Positions 9,772 through 16,300 of a stretch of 38,171 nucleotides of DNA are shown piece by piece. The translations under genes were made by a program, and so were the position numbers. Origin of the DNA: Actinomycetota bacterium. GTDB taxonomy: Bacteria; Actinomycetota; Thermoleophilia; Gaiellales; Gaiellaceae. The notes below the pieces were generated by a model. It saw only the letters and a list, made by a program, of their open reading frames with translations, did not search any database and had not been told where the DNA came from. Within the stretch, counting starts at the first letter, position 1. The number at the start of each line of letters is the position of its first letter. Where the stretch lies: contig VAWW01000017.1 of NCBI GenBank assembly GCA_005884575.1, forward strand, positions 1 through 38,171. The letters run 5' to 3'.

Positions 9772-9857
9772 GTCCCTCGCCGCCTTTCGCTCCCGCCCCG
9801 CGGGGCGGCGCTCCGCGAAAGCACGACGCGCCGCCCCAGGAACGTGAGCAATCTCAT
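9768..9857 (-). CDS. 29-codon micro-ORF linking two membrane genes
   Basis: ATG at 9857 overlaps the TGA of the COG4280-type gene (ATGA), and its own TGA overlaps the ATG of the next gene (ATGA). The product begins MRLLTFLGRRVVLSRSAA and then becomes Arg/Gly-rich where it crosses the hairpin at 9784-9821. It could be a coupling peptide, or the start of a small membrane-protein gene interrupted by that hairpin. Coding status is uncertain. Confidence 0.3.
   Translation of the reverse strand: MRLLTFLGRRVVLSRSAAPRGGSERRRGT
9784..9821. repeat. Two-stage hairpin inside the micro-ORF
   Basis: Outer arms CTTTCGC (9784-9790) and GCGAAAG (9815-9821) enclose inner arms CCGCCC and GGGCGG (9793-9808) with a CGCG loop. 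There is no T tract. Its position between two coupled genes suggests a small palindromic insertion or an mRNA-processing signal. Confidence 0.45.
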
Positions 9858-10588
9858 GCGAGCGCGAGCTTCCTGCGGCGCAGCAGCGAAACGAAGAGCG
9901 CCGACGTCGCCGCGACGAAGACGATGACCACGGGCAGGGCAGCGTCGTCGCCGGGCCAGTGGCCGCCCACGCCCTCGATCGTCCAGAAGATCCCGAACGA
10001 CGTCAGCATGATCCCGACGGCGAACTTGAGCGTGTTCTCCGGGACGCGCGACAGCGGTGCGCGGACGGCCACGCCTACGGCGCCGACGAGGACGAGCGCG
10101 CCGCCCGCTCCGGCCGCCGCGAGGGGGATGCTGCCCTGCGCGCTGCCGAACGTGAGGACGATGAACGCGACCTCGAGTCCCTCGAGGAAGACGCCTTTGA
10201 ACGAGAGCGTGAACGCGTACCAGTCGAGGCCCGCCCGCTCCTCGCGGCCGGCAGCCCGCGCCTCCGCGAGCTCCCGCGCGTAGGCCTCGTCCTCGTCGTG
10301 AAGCGCCTTGTAGCCGCTGGCGCGAAGGATCGCCTTGCGCAGCCATTGCAGGCCGAAGACGAGCAGCAGCGCGCCGACCACGAGGCGTAGCGCATCGATC
10401 GGCACGAGCGTCAGCGCCGGGCCGAGCGCGGCCACGACCGCCCCGAGCGCGAGCGTCGCCGCGCCCACGCCGATGAGGGCGGAGCGCCAGTCGCGCGTGA
10501 CGCCGACCGCGAGCACGATCGTCAGCGCCTCGACCATCTCGACGGCGCTCGCGAGGAAGGCCGAGAGAACGAGGAAGACGGCGCTCAT
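9854..10588 (-). CDS. COG4280-like multi-pass membrane protein
   Basis: The 244-residue protein has six to seven hydrophobic helices with two acidic motifs inside helices, SAVEMVEALTIVLAVG near the N-terminus and VFLEGLEVAFIVLTFG in the middle. These resemble the REGLE-type repeats of oxidase-linked iron permeases and related LysE/OFeT-type carriers, so cation transport is a fair guess but unproven. A charged cytosolic loop (HDEDEAYARELAEARAAGREE) lies between the halves. ATG 10588 is chosen; a TTG at 10597 is also in frame. It starts within 15 bp of the fadD stop and is probably co-transcribed with it. Confidence 0.7.
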   Translation of the reverse strand: MSAVFLVLSAFLASAVEMVEALTIVLAVGVTRDWRSALIGVGAATLALGAVVAALGPALTLVPIDALRLVVGALLLVFGLQWLRKAILRASGYKALHDEDEAYARELAEARAAGREERAGLDWYAFTLSFKGVFLEGLEVAFIVLTFGSAQGSIPLAAAGAGGALVLVGAVGVAVRAPLSRVPENTLKFAVGIMLTSFGIFWTIEGVGGHWPGDDAALPVVIVFVAATSALFVSLLRRRKLALA

Positions 10589-10599
10589 CGCCGCCAACG

Positions 10600-12312
10600 C
10601 TAGCGGTAGAGCGCTTCGATCTCCTCCGCGAAGTGCTCCTCGACGACGCGGCGCTTCAGCTTCAGTGTCGGCGTCACCTCGCCCTCCTCCTGCAGGAAGT
10701 CGCGGGGAACGATCGCGAACCGCTTGATCTGCTCGACCCGCGCACGGTCGCGATTGACGTCGTCGACGACTTCCTGGACGAGCTCCTGCGGGTCGCGCCC
10801 GGACGCCTCAACCTCGACCGGGTCGAGTGTGACGAGCGCGGTGACGTACGGGCGGCGGTCGCCGACCACGAGCGCCTGCGATACGAACCGCGACGTCTTC
10901 AGCGCGTTCTCGAGGTTCTGCGGCGAGATGTTCTTGCCGCCGGCCGTGATGATCAGGTCCTTCTTGCGGTCGGTGATCGTCAGGAAGCCGTCGGCGTCGA
11001 TCTCGCCGACGTCGCCCGTGCGCAGCCATCCGTCGTCGGTCAGCGCAGTGCGGGTCGCCTCCGGATCCTTGAAGTACCCCGCGAAGATCGTGGGGCTGCG
11101 GAGGAGGATCTCGCCGTCGTTCGCGAGCTTCAGCTCGCAGCCGTCGACCGGCGGGCCGACGGTGCCGAAGCGGAAGTCCTCGGGGTTGTTCACGGTCGCC
11201 GAGCTCGCCGTCTCGGTCATGCCGTAGCCTTCGACGACGAGGATCCCGAGCGCGTGGAAGAACTCGAGCACATCGATCGAGAGCGGCGCCGCGCCCGAGA
11301 TCCCGAGGCGGAGCCGGCCGCCGAGCTTCTCCCTCACCTTTGCGAACACGAGCCGGTCGGCGAGCCGCCCCTTCACGCGCAGGAGCGGCGGGATCCTGCG
11401 TCCGGCGCGCCGGCGCCGCGAGACGTCGACGCCGACGCCGAGCGCCCAGCGGCCGATCGCGGCCTTCGCACCGCCGGCCTGCTCGAGCTGCGACAGCACG
11501 CCCGCGTGGATCTTCTCGTACACGCGTGGAACGGCCGGGATGACCGTCGGCCGCACGGCCGGCAGCGCCTCGGCGGCGCGCGTCGGATCGGCGAGCAGCG
11601 CGGTGGTGAACCCGTGGAAGGCGGACGACTCGTGCACGAGGCGCCCGTAGCTGTGGGCCAGGGGGAGGAAGAGGAGGATCACGTCGTCCGGATGCGTCAC
11701 ACCGCGGTCGACGTGGGCCGCCGCCGCGACGAGGTTCCGATGCGTGAGCATGCAGCCCTTCGGCGGCCCCGTCGTCCCAGAGGTGTAGATCAGCGTCGCC
11801 AGATCGTCCTCCGAGACCGGCGGGTACGCCGCGTTCGCGTTCGCGCGCCCTTCCTCCTCGAGCCGGTCGAGGTCGCGGAACAGGACGACCTCGCGCAGCC
11901 TCGCGCCGCGCAGCTTGGCCGCCTGCTCGTCGCTGTCGGCGAAGGCGATCACGGCCTCGGAGTGGTCGAGGATGTACTCGCACTCCTTGGCCGAGTTCGT
12001 CGGGTAGAGACCGACGACGACGGCGCCGATCGACATCGCTGCCCAGTCGAGCAGTACCCACTCGAGCGAGGTCGCGGCGAGAATCGCCAAGGCGTCGCCG
12101 TGCCCGACGCCGCGGGAGAGGAGGCCCCGCGCCAACGCGTCGACGCGCCGGCCGGCCTCCTCCCAGCTCACCTCGCGCCAGCCGTCCGCCGACTCGGCGA
12201 GGTAGGCGGGCCGCGTCCACTGCTCGGCGAGGGCGTAGCGCCAGAGCGCCGGCGCTGTCCGCTCGCTCACACCTGGGGCCGCAGGCCGCGGGGAGAGGGA
12301 GGCCGACGTCAT
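10600..12312 (-). CDS. Long-chain fatty-acid--CoA ligase (FadD15-like)
   Basis: The 570-residue adenylate-forming enzyme should activate fatty acids to acyl-CoA through an acyl-AMP. Core motifs are YTSGTTGPPKG (176-186), GYGMTETAS, GWLRTGDVGEID and the C-terminal KDLIITAGGKNISP and TPTLKLKRR with the adenylating lysine. The overall pattern matches the bacterial FadD15/ACSL group. TACGAT (12322-12327) sits 9 nt before the ATG on the minus strand, so the mRNA may be nearly leaderless. It is divergent from ku. Two acyl-CoA dehydrogenases and CaiB elsewhere in the window fit a fatty/organic acid catabolic lifestyle. Confidence 0.93.
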   Translation of the reverse strand: MTSASLSPRPAAPGVSERTAPALWRYALAEQWTRPAYLAESADGWREVSWEEAGRRVDALARGLLSRGVGHGDALAILAATSLEWVLLDWAAMSIGAVVVGLYPTNSAKECEYILDHSEAVIAFADSDEQAAKLRGARLREVVLFRDLDRLEEEGRANANAAYPPVSEDDLATLIYTSGTTGPPKGCMLTHRNLVAAAAHVDRGVTHPDDVILLFLPLAHSYGRLVHESSAFHGFTTALLADPTRAAEALPAVRPTVIPAVPRVYEKIHAGVLSQLEQAGGAKAAIGRWALGVGVDVSRRRRAGRRIPPLLRVKGRLADRLVFAKVREKLGGRLRLGISGAAPLSIDVLEFFHALGILVVEGYGMTETASSATVNNPEDFRFGTVGPPVDGCELKLANDGEILLRSPTIFAGYFKDPEATRTALTDDGWLRTGDVGEIDADGFLTITDRKKDLIITAGGKNISPQNLENALKTSRFVSQALVVGDRRPYVTALVTLDPVEVEASGRDPQELVQEVVDDVNRDRARVEQIKRFAIVPRDFLQEEGEVTPTLKLKRRVVEEHFAEEIEALYR

Positions 12313-12371
12313 CTCTTGTCAATCGTAACCGGGAGGGATTCCCTGTCGAGGAGAGAAAACGCGCGGTCCGA

Positions 12372-12377
12372 CTACAA
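12372..12377 (+). promoter_or_regulatory. Possible -10 of ku
   Basis: TACAAT precedes the ku ATG by 16 nt, and GGGGAG (12380-12385) between them could act as a ribosome-binding site. No convincing -35 is seen. Confidence 0.35.
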
Positions 12378-12393
12378 TTGGGGAGCGGCCCCT

Positions 12394-13230
12394 ATGCGCA
12401 CGATCTGGAACGGATCCATCAGCTTCGGCCTGGTCAACATCCCCATTGGATTGGCCCTGGCCACGCAGCGGTCCGACGTTGCATTCCGGACGCTCCACCG
12501 GGAGTGCGGCACGCCGATCAAGCAGAAGCGGTGGTGCCCCTTCCACGAGCGGGACGTCGAGGCCGACGAGCTCGTCAAGGGCTGGGAGGTCTCGAAGGGC
12601 GAGTTCGTGATCGTCGAGGAGTCCGACCTCGAGTCGGTCGCGCTCCAGCGCTCGCAGTCGATCGAGATCCTCCGCTTCGTGCAGCTCGAGGACGTCGACC
12701 CGCCGGGCGGCGCGGCGGCGCAGCGCAAGCCGTACGTCCTGCTGCTGCGCGCGATGGAGCAGACCGGGATGGCGGCCGTCGGTAAGTTCGTGCTCTGGGG
12801 CAAGGAGAACCTCTGCCTCATCCGCGCGCAGGGCGACTCGCTCGTGCTGCAGACGCTCTTCTACGCGGAGGACGTCCGCTCGAAGGCCGAGATCGAGGAG
12901 GCCGTCGCCGAGACGGATCTCCAGGAGGCCGAGCTCGGACTCGCCGAGCAGCTGATCAGCGGGCTCGTCGGCGAGTGGGATCCGGCCGAGTTCGAGAACG
13001 AGTACCGCGGCGAGCTGAGGGCGATGCTCGAGGCGAAGCTGCAGGGCCAGGAGATCAAGCGGCCCGAGCCGGTCGCCGAGACCCCGGTCGTCGACCTGAT
13101 GGAGGCGCTGCGCAAGAGCGTCGCCGAGGCGCAGGGGCGGCGCGCGCCCGCGTCGGATTCACGGAAGACGAAAGCCGCCCCGAAGAGCGGCTCTCGTTCC
13201 AAGCGTACGCCTGCGCGAAAATCGGCCTGA
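12394..13230 (+). CDS. ku: Bacterial Ku DNA end-binding protein
   Basis: Ku homodimers thread onto broken DNA ends and recruit LigD for non-homologous end joining. The product opens with the family signature RTIWNGSISFGLVNIPIGL, then RTLHRECGTPIKQKRWCP and a KFVLWGKENLCLIR...LQTLFYAEDVR core. A C-terminal Lys/Arg/Ser/Ala-rich tail (about residues 245-278) is typical of DNA-contacting extensions. Where most bacterial Kus have DP-x-YF-x(3)-YYLAPD, this one reads DVDPPGGAAAQRKPYVLLLRAM, so about nine conserved residues are replaced or lost. ATG at 12394 is clear; the long upstream open frame is a fadD shadow. No ligD is in the window. Confidence 0.93.
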   Translation: MRTIWNGSISFGLVNIPIGLALATQRSDVAFRTLHRECGTPIKQKRWCPFHERDVEADELVKGWEVSKGEFVIVEESDLESVALQRSQSIEILRFVQLEDVDPPGGAAAQRKPYVLLLRAMEQTGMAAVGKFVLWGKENLCLIRAQGDSLVLQTLFYAEDVRSKAEIEEAVAETDLQEAELGLAEQLISGLVGEWDPAEFENEYRGELRAMLEAKLQGQEIKRPEPVAETPVVDLMEALRKSVAEAQGRRAPASDSRKTKAAPKSGSRSKRTPARKSA

Positions 13231-13247
13231 GCGTTTTCCCGTTGGTT

Positions 13248-13418
13248 CTAGTGCGGCTGCGGCAGGGCGCCGATCGCCTCGAGCTGCGCCTGGAACAGGT
13301 ACTTGTCGATCTTCCCCTGGTAGATCGGGACGCCTTCTTCGAGGCAGACCCGGATCACTTCCTGCCGATCGATACCCAGTTCCTTCGACAGCTCTTCGGG
13401 CGTGAGGTGGTTCGGCAT
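13248..13418 (-). CDS. Small helix-turn-helix (excisionase-like) protein
   Basis: This 56-residue protein contains LTPEELSKELGIDRQEVIRVCLEEGVPIYQGKIDK, a short helix-turn-helix with a wing, similar in style to MerR/excisionase DNA-binding domains. ATG at 13418 is preceded by a perfect AGGAGG (13425-13430) at 6 nt, one of the few strong Shine-Dalgarno sites in the window; an in-frame start at 13442 would begin inside the upstream terminator tail and is rejected. A hairpin with a T run lies directly upstream, so the gene may be controlled by attenuation. Likely a DNA-binding regulator; the target is unknown. Confidence 0.65.
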   Translation of the reverse strand: MPNHLTPEELSKELGIDRQEVIRVCLEEGVPIYQGKIDKYLFQAQLEAIGALPQPH

Positions 13419-13440
13419 GCCGTTCCTCCTACGAGGCAAC

Positions 13441-13475
13441 AAAAAGCCCGCTCGGCGCGTTGCGCTCGGCGGGCT
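13441..13475 (-). terminator. Intrinsic terminator/attenuator just upstream of the small HTH gene
   Basis: On the minus strand AGCCCGC and GCGGGCT enclose a second stem GCGC-AAC-GCGC (symmetric CGA/CGA internal loop), followed by five T residues (13445-13441). The T run ends 10 nt before the AGGAGG of the HTH gene. No minus-strand gene lies between here and ssb, so attenuation of the HTH gene is at least as likely as termination of an upstream transcript. Confidence 0.65.
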
Positions 13476-13500
13476 AGACCGTTCCCTCGTTTGTCGTGTC

Positions 13501-13522
13501 GACGGGCATCACTCGGCCCGTC
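13501..13522 (-). promoter_or_regulatory. Hairpin in the putative leader of the small HTH gene
   Basis: GACGGGC and GCCCGTC form a perfect 7-bp stem with an 8-nt loop. A minus-strand TATCCT (13546-13551) upstream could start a leader of about 120 nt that contains this hairpin and then the terminator at 13475-13441. Confidence 0.4.
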
Positions 13523-13613
13523 CTTCCAGAGCATTCATCTTCCACAGGATATCTCCGGCGGATGACGGACGCAAAACTTCGGTTCGAGGCGCTTTCGGTT
13601 TGAGGTGGAGCGG

Positions 13614-13690
13614 GTCGACCGGTCATTTCAGACGGCTCCGCGGGCAGAGCCCGCGGAGCGTGGCAGCGGCACCGCAAGCGCCGCCGCTGG
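13614..13690 (+). repeat. Dispersed two-hairpin element, copy A
   Basis: Begins GTCGACCGGTCATTTCAGACG, shared with copy B except for one base. Hairpin 1 (13635-13659) is an 11-bp perfect stem with an AGA loop. Hairpin 2 (13664-13689) has arms CAGCGGC/GCCGCTG around a CGCAAGCG core. It spans the start of the downstream hydrolase gene. Confidence 0.75.
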
Positions 13691-14520
13691 GTAGCTTTGA
13701 AGAGCGATTCGCCGAGGTGGGGGGCAGGCGGGTTCGCTACCTCGTCGGCGGGGCGGGACCGCCGCTCGTCCTCGTCCACGGCTGGGGCGGGTCTGCCTCG
13801 AACTGGGCTGTACTGGCGCCGGACCTGGCCCGCAGGCGCCGGGTGATCGTGCCGGAGCTCCCCGGGCACGGCGGCTCGGAACGGGTGCCGCGCGCATCGA
13901 CGCTCGCGCCGTATGCCGAGACCGTCGCCGCCGCCGTCGAGCAGGAGGACGCGTCGCCCGCTCCCGTCGTCGGGCACTCGCTCGGCGGCGTGGTCTCGCT
14001 CCGGCTCGCCCTCCTCCGCCGCGGCGCGGTCTCCGGTCTCGTGATGGCATCGGCCGCCGGCATCTCCTCGTCGACGCCGCAGGCGCTTCGCCTGATGACG
14101 CTGGCCGGGTTTCTGAAAGGCGGACGGAAGGTCGCCCCGTTCCGCCACCGGATCGCGCGCAGCGACAGGCTGAAGAAGGCCGCGTTCGGCTACTGGTTCG
14201 CCGCCGACCCGCCGGCGCTCTCGGCGCGCGCGGTCCACGGGTTCCTGGAGGGTCATACGCGTCACACCGACACCGACACCGCGTGGCGGGCGCTGGTCAA
14301 GGACGACCCGCGCTCGGACCTGCACGGCATCGGCTGCCCCGCGCTGGTGCTCTGGGGCGCGCGTGACAACCAGCTGCCGCTCGACGACGCGTTTGACTAT
14401 GCGCGCCGCCTCCGTGCGCCGCTGCGCATCATCCCCGACTGCGGCCATCTGCTGATCGGCGAGCGTCCCGACGCATGCCTCGATGCGATCGAGGGCTTCC
14501 TCGAGATGCACGACCTCTAA
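13660..14520 (+). CDS. Alpha/beta-fold hydrolase
   Basis: This 286-residue alpha/beta hydrolase has the oxyanion-hole motif LVHGWGGS, the nucleophile elbow GHSLGG, an acid in WGARDNQLP and a catalytic histidine in DCGHLLIGERPD. Between them lies a helical lid. The substrate could be an ester, epoxide or C-C bond; sequence does not say. The start is uncertain. GTG at 13660 keeps the complete first strand (ERFAEVGGRRVRYLVGG) but places the first 10 codons inside repeat copy A; GTG 13717 would cut that strand. The insertion of the element may have replaced the original start region. It is convergent with ssb, stops 6 bp apart. Confidence 0.85.
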   Translation: MAAAPQAPPLGSFEERFAEVGGRRVRYLVGGAGPPLVLVHGWGGSASNWAVLAPDLARRRRVIVPELPGHGGSERVPRASTLAPYAETVAAAVEQEDASPAPVVGHSLGGVVSLRLALLRRGAVSGLVMASAAGISSSTPQALRLMTLAGFLKGGRKVAPFRHRIARSDRLKKAAFGYWFAADPPALSARAVHGFLEGHTRHTDTDTAWRALVKDDPRSDLHGIGCPALVLWGARDNQLPLDDAFDYARRLRAPLRIIPDCGHLLIGERPDACLDAIEGFLEMHDL

Positions 14521-14526
14521 CTTGTC

Positions 14527-14871
14527 TCAGCCCGCTACTGCGAACGGCACCACCTCCGCGAGCTCGGCGGCGGGCGGGGACGAGAGGAACTCGACGCGGT
14601 TCGCCACGACCTCGATCGCATCCCGGCGCTTGCCGTCTTCCTCCCACGTCCGGCTCTTGAGGCGGCCGTCGAGAGCGATGCGCTTCCCCTTCGACAGCCA
14701 TTCCGCGCAGAGCTCCGCCTGCCGGTCCCACGCCGAGACCCAGACGAAGTCCGCCTGCGACTCTTTCGTCGGGCGATTCACGGCGAGCAGGAAGCTCGCC
14801 ACCTTCTTCTCGCCGAGCTCCTTGAGCTGCACCTCGGTCGCCAGATTTCCGATCAGCGTCACGACGTTCAT
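14527..14871 (-). CDS. ssb: Short single-stranded DNA-binding protein
   Basis: SSB coats single-stranded DNA in replication, repair and recombination. The product is an OB fold (NVVTLIGNLATEVQLKEL, SFLLAVNRP, DFVWVSAWDRQAELCAEWLSKGKRIALDGRL) of 114 residues, about the length of the core domain alone. The usual Gly/Pro linker and acidic DDDIPF tip are missing: it ends AELAEVVPFAVAG, with a VPF that is not terminal. ATG at 14871 has GGAGG 4 nt upstream; the frame is open further upstream, but that stretch crosses the tRNA. It may be a secondary SSB rather than the replicative one. No ribosomal protein genes (rpsF, rpsR, rplI) flank it. Confidence 0.9.
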   Translation of the reverse strand: MNVVTLIGNLATEVQLKELGEKKVASFLLAVNRPTKESQADFVWVSAWDRQAELCAEWLSKGKRIALDGRLKSRTWEEDGKRRDAIEVVANRVEFLSSPPAAELAEVVPFAVAG

Positions 14872-14946
14872 CGCGCCTCCATTCGTTGCCCTGTACGACA
14901 ACGTAGCGGCGAATCTGTGACGTCTCTGCGCCGAAAGTGTCACGAC

Positions 14947-14976
14947 TTCGCGCACGCGTCCCGGAGCCGCTAACCT
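14947..14976 (+). promoter_or_regulatory. Promoter of tRNA-Pro
   Basis: TTCGCG (14947-14952) and TAACCT (14971-14976) are 18 bp apart, and the tRNA begins 10 nt after the -10 box. Confidence 0.5.
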
Positions 14977-14985
14977 GTGGCCGCT

Positions 14986-15059
14986 CGGGGTGTGGCGCAG
15001 CCTGGTAGCGCGCTCCGTTCGGGTCGGAGAGGTCCCCAGTTCAAATCTGGGCACCCCGA
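14986..15059 (+). tRNA. tRNA-Pro (anticodon CGG)
   Basis: The acceptor stem CGGGGTG (14986-14992) pairs with CACCCCG (15052-15058), followed by discriminator A. The D arm contains GCGCAGCCTGGTAGCGC, the anticodon stem CTCCG/CGGAG encloses loop TTCGGGT with anticodon CGG at 15020-15022, and the T arm is CCCAG-TTCAAAT-CTGGG. It reads CCG, probably an abundant proline codon in this GC-rich genome. The 3' CCA is not encoded. Confidence 0.95.
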
Positions 15060-15066
15060 TGGTGAG

Positions 15067-15084
15067 GGGCGGCGGAAGCCGCCC
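15067..15084 (+). terminator. Terminator of tRNA-Pro
   Basis: GGGCGGC-GGAA-GCCGCCC is a perfect 7-bp stem with a GGAA tetraloop, followed by TTCGTCT, 7 bp after the tRNA. Between here and repeat copy B (15085-15210) I see no gene or other feature. Confidence 0.6.
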
Positions 15085-15210
15085 TTCGTCTACGAGGCGC
15101 GCGTCGAGAGCCGCCGCCGCACGACGGGGCGCTGCACCCGTGCCGGTGGGCCGACCGGGCGCCTGCCGGATGATCCCGGCTCCTAGGAGCGCGGGTCGCG
15201 ATTCCAACGT

Positions 15211-15281
15211 GTCGACCGGTCGTTTCAGACGCATGCGCGGGCAAACCCGCCCATGCTGAGGTCGGCATCGCAAGCGACGCC
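15211..15281 (+). repeat. Dispersed two-hairpin element, copy B
   Basis: Begins with the same 21 bases as copy A except one. Hairpin 1 (15231-15256) has arms GCATG-C-GCGGG and CCCGC-C-CATGC with a CAAA loop, so the stem sequence differs from copy A while pairing is kept. Hairpin 2 (15264-15281) has the CGCAAGCG core. Its end meets the doxX stop codon (15281-15283). Confidence 0.75.
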
Positions 15282-15793
15282 TAGGCGGGCGCGTGCTCGA
15301 GCCGCTCGCGCCGGCGTCCGAGCGTCACCGTCAGCCCGCCGAGCACGAGCGACGCACCCAGCACACCGACCCCCCACCAGAGGCCGCTGAGGTTGTCGTC
15401 CCAGTGCAGCGCGCGGTCGGCCGAGAAGCGGCCGGGGCCGGTCGCTGCGACGGCCACGGCGACGGTGTAGAGCGTCAGGTTGTACTCGTAGCCGCCGTTG
15501 CTGACGAAGAAGCCCTTGGAGATGTGCACGGTGAGGATCGCGACGACCATCACGACGCAGATCCCGAGCGAGGCGAGCGGCGTGAGGAAGCCGGCCGCGA
15601 AGAACGCGCCAGAGGACTCCGAGAGTCCCGCGAGCACGGCCATTGCAAGCGGCGCGCGGAAGCCGAGCGCGCCGAAGAAGTCCGCCGTCCCGCGCGGCCC
15701 GCCGCCGCCGAACCAGCCGAAGAGCTTCTGCGCACCGTGCGTGAACATCGTCCCGCCGACCACGACTCGTAGAAGCAGCAATCCGTAAGCCAT
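15281..15793 (-). CDS. DoxX-family membrane protein
   Basis: The 170-residue protein has four hydrophobic helices and DoxX-family features: LLLLRVVVGGTMFTHGAQKLFGWFGG at the N-terminus, then GLSESSGAFFAAGFLTPLASLG. DoxX proteins are linked to quinone-dependent redox membrane complexes, but most, including this one, lack a proven role. ATG at 15793 is preceded by an AGGGGGAAGG purine run. It lies 12 bp after the broken CoA-binding gene in the same direction. Its stop codon coincides with the end of repeat copy B. Confidence 0.85.
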   Translation of the reverse strand: MAYGLLLLRVVVGGTMFTHGAQKLFGWFGGGGPRGTADFFGALGFRAPLAMAVLAGLSESSGAFFAAGFLTPLASLGICVVMVVAILTVHISKGFFVSNGGYEYNLTLYTVAVAVAATGPGRFSADRALHWDDNLSGLWWGVGVLGASLVLGGLTVTLGRRRERLEHAPA

Positions 15794-15805
15794 GACCTTC
15801 CCCCT

Positions 15806-16277
15806 TCAACGAAGCTCGCGCCGGTGGACGACGAGCGTACAAGCGTCTTCCACGTAATCCATCCCTGAATCACGCGCGACGATGCGCGCCTCCGGCGAGA
15901 CGATCCCGAGCTGGAGCCAGAGCGCCTTCGCGCCGACCGCGGCCGCCTCGCGCGCGACGTCCGCGCAGAACTCCGCGCGCCGGAACACGTCGACGAGGTC
16001 GATCGGCTCCTCGATCTCCGCGAGCGAGGCGACGCACGGAACGCCGAGCACCTCGTTGCAGTCTGGCCGCTGCGCTCGCGGATCCATGCGCCCCGGGTCA
16101 GCGGCGCCGACGGACGCGGGAGCAAAGCTCCCGCGTCCCGAAGCCGACGTCGCAAGCGACGCCGGGGGCCTTACGGGGATGCAGCGGTAACCGGCTCGGG
16201 CGATTCGGGTTCGGGGACGCGCCGACGACCGCGATCGTCTTCGTGTCGCGGAGGATCTCGGCGGGCATGCGGCCCAT
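15806..16277 (-). pseudogene. CoA-binding (YccU-type) protein, broken by a deletion and carrying repeat copy C
   Basis: The N-terminal part (start at 16277 or 16268) reads MPAEILRDTKTIAVVGASPNPNRPS, a Rossmann CoA-binding start. About ten codons of the next helix are missing and the frame shifts. GYRCIPV then continues in another frame, followed by about 36 foreign codons made by repeat copy C with no stop, and then DCNEVLGVPCVASLAEIEEPIDLVDVFRR to a normal C-terminus at 15806. Only the segment after the shift remains as an open frame (93 codons from an ATG inside the element). I infer an inactivated gene; an assembly error is possible but would have to explain both lesions. Confidence 0.75.
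16096..16165 (+). repeat. Dispersed two-hairpin element, copy C, inside a coding region
   Basis: Hairpin 1 (16112-16138) is a perfect 12-bp stem with an AAA loop. Hairpin 2 (16149-16160) is GTCGC-AA-GCGAC with the CGCAAGCG core and a trailing GCC, as in copies A and B. The 5' lead-in shared by A and B is poorly conserved. It lies in the CoA-binding gene and is readable in frame. Confidence 0.65.
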
Positions 16278-16288
16278 CGCGATCAGGC

Positions 16289-16294
16289 TATCCT
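16289..16294 (+). promoter_or_regulatory. -10 element for a leaderless kinase mRNA
   Basis: TATCCT is followed by 6 nt and the ATG at 16301. It lies within the start region of the divergent CoA-binding pseudogene. Confidence 0.5.
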
Positions 16295-16300
16295 CCGGCG

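Noticed and set aside
10633..12393. Long plus-strand opening in front of ku, opposite fadD
   Set aside because: Low-complexity Arg/Val/Asp content; fadD on the other strand is unambiguous and ku has a clear start at 12394.
14872..15273. Upstream extension of the ssb reading frame
   Set aside because: It would run across the tRNA-Pro gene; ATG 14871 has a good ribosome-binding site and starts the OB fold exactly.
13614..16165. CRISPR array
   Set aside because: Only three imperfect copies, spaced irregularly by 1-1.5 kb, with genes between them.
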